NCBI GenBank assembly: GCA_003524305.1
Contig: DQHW01000007.1
Location: forward strand, 25,094-89,093
DNA from: Anaerolineaceae bacterium
Lineage (GTDB): Bacteria > Chloroflexota > Anaerolineae > Anaerolineales > Anaerolineaceae
DNA: 64,000 nt
Direction: 5' to 3'
The notes under the pieces were generated by a model, which worked only from the letters and a program-made list of their open reading frames with translations, ran no database searches and was not told where the DNA came from. A program made the position numbers and the translations under genes. Below, piece after piece: positions 18,959-27,218 of this stretch (positions are counted from its first letter, which is position 1; every line of letters starts with the position of its first letter).

Positions 18959-19775
18959 GAAAAAATCATGCCTTAAGGGTGTTGGGTTGACCAAAGTCTT
19001 CGGTCTGGGTCGAAATAGAAACATGGCTGTGGATCATGTCGATTTTGATTTTGCAGAAGGTGAAATCGTCTCAATTGTGGGCGAATCTGGCAGCGGTAAG
19101 ACCACTTTAGCTAAAATGCTGCTTGGTTTGATCAACACAACAGAAGGCGAGATTTACTTCCAGGGAAAGAAAAGAGACATCAGGTCTCAAAAAGCAAAAA
19201 AAGAATACTGGACGAACATCCAGGCTATTTTCCAGGATCCTTTCTCATCATATAATATTTTCAACAAAATCGATTCTCTATTCCTGGATTGCATCAACAT
19301 GCGCGGTGGAAAACACCTTCCGCAGGAAAAGAAAATCGAAATGATGACTGAAGCCTGCAGTTTTGTGAATCTTAAGTTCGCGGAATTAACCAACAAATAT
19401 CCGTTTGAACTTTCGGGTGGACAGATGCAGCGCTTGATGATCGCTCGTATCTTTTTGCTTAAACCGCAGATCCTTCTGGCGGATGAACCCACATCCATGA
19501 TTGACGCTTGCTCTCGTGCGACCATTCTGGATATGCTGATGAAACTGCGAAATGATACCGGCATGACCATCATTTTTATCACCCATGATATCGGGTTGGC
19601 TTATTTTGTATCAGATAAAGTCTTTATCATGGAGCACGGCAAGTTTGTTGAAAGTGGAACAGCCGATGAGGTTATCCTGCGTCCAAAAGAAACCTATACC
19701 AAGCGCTTGCTCAATGATGTTCCCAAGATCCATGAAGAATGGGATCTTTCGACTGTGGATATAAAAGCAACTTAG
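18951..19775 (+). CDS. Oligosaccharide ABC importer ATPase (DppF-like)
   Basis: The 274-residue ATPase overlaps the previous gene by 8 bp, so they are translationally coupled. It has Walker A GESGSGKT, signature LSGGQMQR, Walker B ILLADEPTSMID and H-loop FITHD. The SMIDA form after Walker B is usual in sugar-type members. Unlike the partner ATPase it lacks the C-terminal cysteine extension, which is normal for short DppF forms. It is the last gene of the importer operon. Confidence 0.87.
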   Translation: MTEKKSCLKGVGLTKVFGLGRNRNMAVDHVDFDFAEGEIVSIVGESGSGKTTLAKMLLGLINTTEGEIYFQGKKRDIRSQKAKKEYWTNIQAIFQDPFSSYNIFNKIDSLFLDCINMRGGKHLPQEKKIEMMTEACSFVNLKFAELTNKYPFELSGGQMQRLMIARIFLLKPQILLADEPTSMIDACSRATILDMLMKLRNDTGMTIIFITHDIGLAYFVSDKVFIMEHGKFVESGTADEVILRPKETYTKRLLNDVPKIHEEWDLSTVDIKAT

Positions 19776-19832
19776 AATCAAAAGAATTGCTTTTAATCGA
19801 AATTGGTGCGAAGCAAAGTGTTGAAATTATTA

Positions 19833-19915
19833 CCTCACCCCTATACCACTCGCTTCACTCGGGTACACAAAGTTCGCGCCCTTCTCCATCCACGGATGGA
19901 GAAGGGAAGGGGAGA
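19833..19915. repeat. REP-like palindromic intergenic element, copy 1
   Basis: A CCTCACCCC start leads into perfect 13-bp arms CCCTTCTCCATCC (19879-19891) and GGATGGAGAAGGG (19894-19906), then AAGGGGAGAG. A second, closely similar element lies at 53829-53880. Such CCTCACCCC...CTCTCC palindromes are dispersed intergenic repeats in several bacterial groups. Confidence 0.65.
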
Positions 19916-19998
19916 GATCAGAGATAAAGAATGAAATATTTGTTACTGAACAACTAATTCGGTAAACACCCTGTAGCAAGCTACGGGGAGGATTCAAT

Positions 19999-20020
19999 AA
20001 GGAAGCCATTGGCTTCCTTT
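19999..20020 (+). terminator. Terminator of the importer operon
   Basis: Perfect 9-bp arms AAGGAAGCC and GGCTTCCTT with a 3-nt ATT loop. It lies downstream of the last importer ATPase and the repeat. Confidence 0.6.
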
Positions 20021-20035
20021 AGTCGGCCCACCTTC

Positions 20036-20047
20036 GCAACCGGTTGC
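20036..20047. promoter_or_regulatory. LacI-type operator upstream of the beta-mannosidase
   Basis: GCAACCGGTTGC is a perfect 12-bp palindrome centred on CCGG. A related site, TGCAACCGGTTCCA, precedes the GH3 gene at 40799-40812. It probably binds a LacI-family protein. The distance to the GH2 start is about 220 nt, with a terminator-like hairpin between them. Confidence 0.55.
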
Positions 20048-20154
20048 ATAAACGAAAGATGGTCTATGTTTCTAACGAGTAATGAAATGCTGCAGAACGA
20101 ATCCATGATCCTGCCTTGTTGGCATGCAACTTTATTTGGATTTAAGAATATTGA

Positions 20155-20186
20155 GCTTGCCATCACAAAGGGCAGGCTTTTGTTTT
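20155..20186 (+). terminator. Terminator-like hairpin in the leader of the beta-mannosidase gene
   Basis: GCTTGCC and GGCAGGC pair with one G-U, with a 9-nt loop, followed by TTTTGTTTT. It stands about 80 nt before the GH2 start and after the operator at 20036. It could end a small transcript or act as an attenuator. Confidence 0.45.
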
Positions 20187-20263
20187 AACGAAACTTTATC
20201 AGTAAGTTGTATAGTTTAACCACGCATCAACAAATATAAATTACAGAAAACAGGAAACAAAAA

Positions 20264-22738
20264 ATGAAAATTCAATCTCTTGCTGGCAAATGGAAGTTTC
20301 GGAAATCTGATTCACAGGAATGGCTTCCCGCAACCGTTCCGGGGGGTGTGCACACGGATTTGTTGGCATTGGATCGCATCCCGGATCCATTTGTGGGCGA
20401 TAATGAAAAAAAGGTGCAGTGGGTGGCCGAAAGCGACTGGGATTATTCAACGACGTTTAATGTTGAATCAGATGTGTTCGCAAAAGCCCATCTCTTTTTG
20501 GTGTGCGACGGACTGGATACACTGGCTGAGGTAAAACTTAATGGGCAGCGACTAGGCAGTGCCAAAAATATGTTCAGGCAGTACCGCTGGGATGTAAAAC
20601 CGCTGCTCAAGCCAGAATACAACGAACTTTATATTTCGTTTTCATCACCGGTGCGTTACGGCGCTGAGCAACAAGAGAAACGCAATCTACCGGGTGTTAC
20701 ACAGGCCATCCCTGGCGGGCCGCACATTCGTAAAGCACCCTGCCACTTCGGCTGGGATTGGGGTCCGCAATTGCCCCCCATCGGCATCTGGAAGGATATT
20801 CGCCTTGAAGGTTACGAGTCCGTCCGCATCGAAGATGTGCATTTGCGACAGCAACATGTTAATGGCAAGGTAACCGTCACAGCAGAAGTGATGCTTCAAG
20901 CATGGCAAAATGTTGATGTTCAGGCAGCCTTCAAACTGACAGCACCTGACGGCAAAGTGATTGAAACATCTACCTCGGTTAAGAATAATAAGGTTACTCT
21001 AAGCATAGAGGTCAGCAATCCGCTATTGTGGTGGCCGAACGGTTACGGCGCACAACCGCTTTACAAGGTCAACATAGAAATATTGCAAGACTCTCTGCAG
21101 CTTGATCATAAAGAATATCAATTGGGTTTGCGCACGATTGACCTGCTCCAGAAACCTGATGAATGGGGTAAGTCATTTACCTTTGTGGTGAACGGTTTGC
21201 CAGTCTTCGCCAAGGGTTCAGACTGGATTCCTGCGGATTCATTCCCAACCCGCATATCTGACGCTTACATGGAAGGGCTGATTCGTGATGCGGCGCTGAC
21301 TCATCAGAATATGCTGCGGGTGTGGGGCGGCGGTTTTTACGAAGAAGAACGTTTCTACGATCTGTGCGACCGATACGGCATTTTGGTGTGGCAGGATTTT
21401 GTGTATGCATGCAGCGTATATCCGCTGGATGACGCTGATTTCTTGGAAAATGTCAGAATTGAATCCATTGAGAACATTCGCCGACTACGCCACCGGGCCA
21501 GCCTGGCATTATGGTGCGGCAATAACGAGATGGAATGGGGCTGGGTTGAATGGGGTTGGAACCACCCAGAAGTAGAAGCATTTAAAGAACCTTATGATCA
21601 GTTCTTTCATCACTTGTTGCCGAAATGGTGCCTTGATGAAGATCCGGATCATGCATATTGGCCAAGTTCTCCCTCTTCAGATACACCTTTTGAAGATCCT
21701 AATGGTCAAAAGCAGGGTGACGCACACTATTGGGATGTCTGGCATGGCCGCAAACCTTTTAAAGCTTACCGCGACCAGTATCCGCGTTTCATGAGTGAAT
21801 TCGGTTTCCAGGCCTTGCCTCCGCTTGCGACCATCAAGACTTATGCTGAAGAAGCTGATTGGAACATGACCTCATACATTATGGAAAGGCACCAGAAGAA
21901 TGACAGCGGCAATCAGTTGATGGTTGCACAAATGCTTGATACATTCCGTCTGCCCAAGGATTTTGAATCACTGGTTTACCTGAGCCTGGTGCTTCAAGCA
22001 GAAGGCATTCGTTATGGTGTGGAGCATTGGCGCAGGCATACCGACAGAGTTTCAGGCATCATCTACTGGCAGCTTAACGATTGTTGGCCGGTGGCTTCGT
22101 GGTCAAGCCTGGATTACTTTGGACGATGGAAAGCACTGCATTATGCCGCGCGGAAATTCTACGCTCCGCTATTGCTCTCAATTGAAGATAAACCAACTGA
22201 GCAAAAAGTGTATGTCACCAACGAAAGCCGCGAAACCTGGCAAGGATCATTATGCTGGTCACTAGAGACTCTGGATGGAAAAGTGGTTAAATCAGGCAAA
22301 GTGGATGCTCAGGCAGAACCATTTGGTGTGTCACAGATTTGCGCCCTCGACTTCGTTGATTTGGTAACCGACGAGTCTTGCCGTGATTTGGTTTTCATCG
22401 CCGAACTCTTCAAGGGTGAACAACTGATCACCCGGCAAACAGCCTTCTTTGTGCCGACCAAGCATCTCAATCTGATTGATGCGGAGATTTCTACGAATCT
22501 GTCTGTTGATAATGATCAAGTCAAAATTGAACTAACCTCCAAAAATCTGGCAAAACTGGTTGAGGTCAACCTTGAAGGTGCTGATGGGGTTTTCAGCGAC
22601 AACTATTTTGACCTGCCCTCCGGACGAAAGGTCATCATTTCTACACCTTTGCCCGCAGGTTGGACGACCGCACAAGTTCAAACCGCATTAAAAGTTCGCT
22701 CTGTCTTTGATTCTTACGCGCACGGCGCGGCAAATTAA
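20264..22738 (+). CDS. GH2 beta-mannosidase
   Basis: This 824-residue cytoplasmic enzyme (no signal peptide) hydrolyses terminal beta-mannose from mannooligosaccharides. It has the GH2 order: an N-terminal sugar-binding beta-sandwich (about 1-170, with HFGWDWGPQLPPIGIW typical of beta-mannosidases), an Ig-like domain (about 180-290), a TIM barrel (about 300-600) and C-terminal beta domains. The acid/base is Glu422 in CGNNEMEWGW. The nucleophile is Glu512 in MSEFGFQ. The length is normal for the family. It begins a cluster with two GH3 genes at 26-bp gaps, and its product would finish mannan oligosaccharides imported by the upstream ABC system. Confidence 0.92.
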   Translation: MKIQSLAGKWKFRKSDSQEWLPATVPGGVHTDLLALDRIPDPFVGDNEKKVQWVAESDWDYSTTFNVESDVFAKAHLFLVCDGLDTLAEVKLNGQRLGSAKNMFRQYRWDVKPLLKPEYNELYISFSSPVRYGAEQQEKRNLPGVTQAIPGGPHIRKAPCHFGWDWGPQLPPIGIWKDIRLEGYESVRIEDVHLRQQHVNGKVTVTAEVMLQAWQNVDVQAAFKLTAPDGKVIETSTSVKNNKVTLSIEVSNPLLWWPNGYGAQPLYKVNIEILQDSLQLDHKEYQLGLRTIDLLQKPDEWGKSFTFVVNGLPVFAKGSDWIPADSFPTRISDAYMEGLIRDAALTHQNMLRVWGGGFYEEERFYDLCDRYGILVWQDFVYACSVYPLDDADFLENVRIESIENIRRLRHRASLALWCGNNEMEWGWVEWGWNHPEVEAFKEPYDQFFHHLLPKWCLDEDPDHAYWPSSPSSDTPFEDPNGQKQGDAHYWDVWHGRKPFKAYRDQYPRFMSEFGFQALPPLATIKTYAEEADWNMTSYIMERHQKNDSGNQLMVAQMLDTFRLPKDFESLVYLSLVLQAEGIRYGVEHWRRHTDRVSGIIYWQLNDCWPVASWSSLDYFGRWKALHYAARKFYAPLLLSIEDKPTEQKVYVTNESRETWQGSLCWSLETLDGKVVKSGKVDAQAEPFGVSQICALDFVDLVTDESCRDLVFIAELFKGEQLITRQTAFFVPTKHLNLIDAEISTNLSVDNDQVKIELTSKNLAKLVEVNLEGADGVFSDNYFDLPSGRKVIISTPLPAGWTTAQVQTALKVRSVFDSYAHGAAN

Positions 22739-22764
22739 TTAAATTTTAGGTCAAGGAGTGGATC

Positions 22765-25041
22765 ATGTCTGAAGATTTAAAAGCTTTGATTTCAAAGATG
22801 ACTCTGGAAGAGAAAGCCGCACTGGTCACCGGCGCCAGCAATTGGACGACCACGCCGGTAGAACGGCTTGGCATCCCCGAGATGGTAGTGTCAGACGGCC
22901 CGCACGGGGTGAGACGGGTTGAAGATGTTACCTCCATTGCACAGCAAAGTTTACCTGCGACCTGCTTCCCAACTGCCTCCTGCACCGCATCCACCTGGAA
23001 CGTGGACTTGATCAAGAAGATGGGTGAAGCCCTGGCAGAAGAATGCATCGCCCTCAATGTGGATGTATTGTTGGGACCCGGTGCGAATATGAAACGTTCA
23101 CCACTGGGCGGGCGTAACTTTGAATATTTCTCTGAAGACCCTTTTTTGGCAGGCGAAATGGCTGTCAGTTTTATCAACGGTGTACAGAGCAAAGGGGTGG
23201 GTACTTCACTCAAGCATTACGCCGCCAACAACCAGGAATTTCAACGTTTTTGCATCAGCTCTGAAGTGGATGAACGTACGCTTCGAGAACTCTATCTGGC
23301 GGCTTTTGAAAAAGCGGTCAAAGAAGCTCAACCCTATACCGTCATGTGTTCTTATAACAAAGTCAACGGCGATTACGCCTCAGAGAATTATCATTTGTTG
23401 ACCGAAATTCTGAAAAACGAGTGGGGTTTTGATGGCCTAGTTGTTTCTGACTGGGGAGCAGTACATGACCGCGTCAAGTCCCTCAAAGCTGGTCTGGATT
23501 GGGAAATGCCCGGTCCGCAAGCACAGCGCACCCAAAAGGTTGTGGATGCCGTGCGTACCGGCGAGTTGGATGAAGCAGTGCTCGATGAATCTGTACGCAG
23601 AATTTTGCGCATCGTTTATAAAGCCCGACAGACCCCCAAGACGGGCAAGTTTGACGCTGATGCACATCATGAATTGGCACATCAAATTGCCACCGAAGGG
23701 ATGGTGCTGCTAAAAAATAATGGGTTGCTGCCTTTGAAGGGTCACGAGCATATCGCCGTGATTGGCCGTTCAGCCGAAGAGGCGCACTTCCAGGGTGGTG
23801 GAAGTTCACATATCAACCCCACCAAGGTGGCTGTGCCCTTCAATGAAATCAAGGCACAGGCAGGTGCTGCAGAAATAACCTATGCCGAGGGATATCCCAC
23901 GGATAATTCATTTAGTCAGGCAATGATTGACAAGTCAGTCTCACTCGCCAAATCTGCGGATGTTGCTTTGCTTTACATCGCCTTGCCTGGTTTCAAAGAA
24001 TCTGAAGGGTATGATCGCACTGACCTTGATCTGACAGATCAGCAGGTGGCATTGATCAAAGCAGTCTCCGCCATCCAACCCAACACGGTGGTTGTATTGA
24101 ACAACGGCGCCCCTGTAGTAATGAGTGACTGGATTGACGGTGTGGCTGCCGTTCTGGAAGGCTGGATGATGGGCCAGGCGGGGGGCGTATCGATCGCGGA
24201 TGTTTTGTTCGGACGTGTGAATCCCTCCGGCAAGCTGGCTGAAACCTTCCCTGCCAAACTGGCTGATACTCCCGCGGTCATCAATTGGCCGGGAGGCGCT
24301 GGCAAGGTCTATTACGGCGAAGGGCTATTCATCGGCTATCGCTATTATGACGCCAAAAAGATGCCTGTACTCTTCCCGTTTGGCTATGGTTTGAGCTACA
24401 CCTCTTTCGCTTACAGCAACGCCAAAGTCTCAAAGAGATTGTTCAAAGATGTCGACGGAATCACCGTTTCTGTGGATGTCACCAATACTGGCAAAATTGC
24501 CGGAAAAGAAATCGTTCAGCTTTATGTTCACGACCAGAAATCCAAACTGGTGCGCCCTGAAAAAGAACTCAAAGGTTTTGCCAAGGTGGATCTTAAACCC
24601 GGTGAAACCAAAACGGTCTCCATCAAATTGGATTTTCGTTCATTTGCTTATTATCATCCCTCTTACAGTCAATGGATCACTGAAGATGGGGATTTTGATC
24701 TATTGATTGCAGCATCCGCGGTGGATATCCGCGAAAAATTGACGGTTACATTGGAATCCACGGTTAAATTGCCATGTCTGTTGAATAAAGAATCCACCAT
24801 TCGTGAATGGATGGAAGACCCGATTGGCAACACAGTCTTCAACCCATTTTTTGCACAGGTTGAATCACTCACGCGCAAGGCTTTTGGCGCGGAGGAAGGC
24901 GCCGATGATGGCATGGGTGCAGATATTATGATGATGTTTGGTGATATGCCTCTGGCCAGCGTTTTACTCTTTATGCAAAGTGCGCTGCCAAAAACCGCGG
25001 ATGATATGGTCGCTGATTTGCTACAACAGGTGCATGGTTAA
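22765..25041 (+). CDS. GH3 beta-glucosidase
   Basis: This 758-residue GH3 enzyme has the usual order: TIM barrel with DGPHGVRR and KHYAANNQE, then an alpha/beta sandwich, then a fibronectin-III-like C-terminal domain (VSVDVTNTGKIAGKEIVQLYV, about 565-650). The predicted nucleophile is Asp229 in VVSDWGAVHD. It has no signal peptide, so it acts on imported beta-glucosides such as cellobiose or glucomannan fragments. AAGGAG lies 8 nt before the ATG. It has a C-terminal tail of about 80 residues after the FnIII-like domain, as in many bacterial beta-glucosidases. Confidence 0.88.
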   Translation: MSEDLKALISKMTLEEKAALVTGASNWTTTPVERLGIPEMVVSDGPHGVRRVEDVTSIAQQSLPATCFPTASCTASTWNVDLIKKMGEALAEECIALNVDVLLGPGANMKRSPLGGRNFEYFSEDPFLAGEMAVSFINGVQSKGVGTSLKHYAANNQEFQRFCISSEVDERTLRELYLAAFEKAVKEAQPYTVMCSYNKVNGDYASENYHLLTEILKNEWGFDGLVVSDWGAVHDRVKSLKAGLDWEMPGPQAQRTQKVVDAVRTGELDEAVLDESVRRILRIVYKARQTPKTGKFDADAHHELAHQIATEGMVLLKNNGLLPLKGHEHIAVIGRSAEEAHFQGGGSSHINPTKVAVPFNEIKAQAGAAEITYAEGYPTDNSFSQAMIDKSVSLAKSADVALLYIALPGFKESEGYDRTDLDLTDQQVALIKAVSAIQPNTVVVLNNGAPVVMSDWIDGVAAVLEGWMMGQAGGVSIADVLFGRVNPSGKLAETFPAKLADTPAVINWPGGAGKVYYGEGLFIGYRYYDAKKMPVLFPFGYGLSYTSFAYSNAKVSKRLFKDVDGITVSVDVTNTGKIAGKEIVQLYVHDQKSKLVRPEKELKGFAKVDLKPGETKTVSIKLDFRSFAYYHPSYSQWITEDGDFDLLIAASAVDIREKLTVTLESTVKLPCLLNKESTIREWMEDPIGNTVFNPFFAQVESLTRKAFGAEEGADDGMGADIMMMFGDMPLASVLLFMQSALPKTADDMVADLLQQVHG

Positions 25042-25067
25042 TTCCACATATTCATAAAGAGGTAGAC

Positions 25068-26909
25068 ATGGCAATAGAAGAAATTACCAGAGATCTCTCA
25101 GATTTGCTTAAGGCAGAAAACGGTTTCTCATACCGAGATTTGAACCATAATGGCAAACTGGATATTTATGAAGATCCACGGCAACCAATAGAAAAACGAG
25201 TTGATGACCTGCTCAGCCAAATGACGATTGAAGAAAAAGCCGGCTTAATGTTCATGGATGGCTCAGTGATCGCCGAAGATGCTTCCATTGAAGAAAAACC
25301 GGGTAATTTTGAGTTTGGCAGTTTTGCTTCAACCATGATCACGAAACAAAAAATGAACCACTTTAATCTCTGGAGTGTGCCGGGGGTAAAAGTTGTAGCC
25401 TCCTGGTACAACACACTGCAAAAATTTGAAGAACAAACCCGGTTGGGCATCCCTATTACCATTGCCTCAGACCCGCGCAATCATTTCACGCGCAATATCT
25501 TCTCAATGGCTGCCAATGAGTTCACTCAATATTGTGAGACATTGGGTTTTGGCGCCCTGGACGATGCAGACCTGGTGGAGCAGTTTGCAGAGATAGCCCG
25601 CAAAGAATATCTGGCGGTGGGCATCAGGGTATCCCTGCATCCGCAGATTGACCTGGCCACGGAACCTCGCTGGCCGCGCGTCAGCGGCACCTTTGGCGAA
25701 GATGCCCATGTGGCTGCCAGATTGGTGAAAGCCTACATCAAGGGTTTTCAAGGTGCAGTACTTGGACCTCGCAGCGTGGCCTGCATGACCAAGCACTTCC
25801 CCGGCGGCGGACCGCAAAAAGAAGGTCTCGATCCGCATTTTGCGACTCAAAAGGGGCAAGTTTATCCAGGGAAGAATTTTGATTATCACTTGATCCCGTT
25901 TGAAGCGGCGTTTGAAGCCAAGACAGCCTCCATCATGCCTTATTACGGCGTGCCCACCGATCAAACAGATGAAAACGTGGCCATGTCGTTCAATAAATAC
26001 ATCATCACCACCTTGCTGCGTAACAAATACAAATTTGACGGCATCGTCTGCACCGACTGGGGGTTGATCACCGATGCCCATATCGGCGATGTGATCTGGG
26101 AAGCACGTGCCTGGGGGGTTGAGCACTTAAGTGAATCAGAACGGGTGCTTAAGGCATTAGAAGCCGGAGTGGATCAATTCGGCGGTGAGAAATGCCCTGA
26201 ACTTGTGGTTGAATTGGTCAATACTGGCAAAGTATCTGAAGCACGCGTTGATCAATCCATTAGGCGTCTGCTGCTCCAAAAATTCCAGTTGGGATTGTTT
26301 GATAATCCATTTGTTGATGAGAGCCAATTATCCAGTGTTTTTGGTGCTCCACTCTCAGCCAAGGCTGGCCTGGCATCTCAAGAACGAGCCATGACTTTGC
26401 TGAAAAATGACCAGCAAGTACTGCCTTTGAAGGGTAAATTGAAAATCCACGTTACGAATATCAGCCCGGAAGTTGCTACACAATATTGCACGGTAGTGGA
26501 TGACCCCCAACAGGCTGATTTTGCCGTTATGCGTTTGGATACACCATGGGTGCCGCTTGATACCAAAAACCCTTTCCAACAGGGGTTCCATCACGGCGAC
26601 CTCGATTTCAAAGGGCAAGTGAAAGAAGATATCCTGGCCATGTGCAAAACCGTCCCGACTATCGTGGTGCTTTACCTCGATCGACCGGCGGTCTTCCCCG
26701 AAATCAACGCTGCTGCCAAAGCGGTGTTTGGTGAATATGGAGCTTCAGATAAAGCAGTTCTGAATGTAATTTTCGGCAAAGCCAGACCCGAAGGTAAACT
26801 GCCGTTTGAACTGCCCAGTTCGATGGAAGCCGTGCGTAACCAGAAGGAAGACTTGCCGCATGATTCCGAGAATCCGCTTTATGAATATGGATTCGGTTTG
26901 ACTTACTAA
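25068..26909 (+). CDS. GH3 family beta-glycosidase, two-domain form
   Basis: This 613-residue GH3 protein lacks the FnIII-like third domain of its neighbour. Near the N-terminus, DLNHNGKLDIYEDP (about 24-37) is an EF-hand-like calcium loop seen in this GH3 subgroup. The predicted nucleophile is Asp330 in IVCTDWGLITDAH, and MTKHFPGGGPQ is the characteristic barrel motif. The protein ends YEYGFGLTY, the usual sandwich-domain end. It probably cleaves beta-glucosides or beta-xylosides in the cytoplasm; the exact substrate is not readable. A 26-bp gap to the previous gene implies one operon. Confidence 0.85.
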   Translation: MAIEEITRDLSDLLKAENGFSYRDLNHNGKLDIYEDPRQPIEKRVDDLLSQMTIEEKAGLMFMDGSVIAEDASIEEKPGNFEFGSFASTMITKQKMNHFNLWSVPGVKVVASWYNTLQKFEEQTRLGIPITIASDPRNHFTRNIFSMAANEFTQYCETLGFGALDDADLVEQFAEIARKEYLAVGIRVSLHPQIDLATEPRWPRVSGTFGEDAHVAARLVKAYIKGFQGAVLGPRSVACMTKHFPGGGPQKEGLDPHFATQKGQVYPGKNFDYHLIPFEAAFEAKTASIMPYYGVPTDQTDENVAMSFNKYIITTLLRNKYKFDGIVCTDWGLITDAHIGDVIWEARAWGVEHLSESERVLKALEAGVDQFGGEKCPELVVELVNTGKVSEARVDQSIRRLLLQKFQLGLFDNPFVDESQLSSVFGAPLSAKAGLASQERAMTLLKNDQQVLPLKGKLKIHVTNISPEVATQYCTVVDDPQQADFAVMRLDTPWVPLDTKNPFQQGFHHGDLDFKGQVKEDILAMCKTVPTIVVLYLDRPAVFPEINAAAKAVFGEYGASDKAVLNVIFGKARPEGKLPFELPSSMEAVRNQKEDLPHDSENPLYEYGFGLTY

Positions 26910-26911
26910 TA

Positions 26912-27113
26912 CCCAATTTGTGTGGTGATATCTGATAATTATTGAGGCTGGTTTGAATAATTGAACCCGCATTAATAGTTTTTCGCCCAAAATACAATGT
27001 TTCTCTGGGTCATACTCAATACCATGCCTAACAATCATCTTTTCTTCAGGAGGCAAAGCACCAACATCATGAAGTAATAAAGCCCTAAGATCCGTGTCAA
27101 CATTAAATTGCTT
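26912..27113 (-). pseudogene. Remnant of an HD-GYP-type phosphohydrolase domain
   Basis: Reading the minus strand from 27113, an open frame gives LRALLLHDVGALPPEEK, HCILGEKLLM and IIIRYHHTNW. This is the pattern of the HD-GYP cyclic-di-GMP phosphodiesterase core, with the HD pair and the later HH. A stop lies directly upstream. After the RYHHTNW motif the frame runs into the antisense of the GH3 3' end with no family resemblance. No start codon or ribosome-binding site supports translation. It is best read as a fragment left after rearrangement. Confidence 0.6.
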
Positions 27114-27175
27114 TCAATTTTTCCTGATTGGCAAAGGATCTTTGAAGGTCAGTCTATCGTCTGCAGGTACGCACC

Positions 27176-27217
27176 GATAAATGTGCCACCCCGGTGAATC
27201 TGGGGCAAGTGCGCACC
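27176..27217. repeat. 42-bp intergenic repeat, copy 3 (single)
   Basis: This copy begins GATAAATGTGCCACC and ends GTGCGCACC. It matches the tandem copies at 28768-28851 with a few differences. It contains a hairpin (CCCCGGT...ATCTGGGG). It abuts the 3' end of the lipoprotein glycosidase gene, so that gene is bracketed by the repeat family. Confidence 0.75.
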
Positions 27218-27218
27218 A

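Noticed and set aside
25503..26126. Minus-strand frame of 207 residues within the second GH3 gene
   Set aside because: Antisense shadow; the plus strand carries the conserved GH3 motifs.
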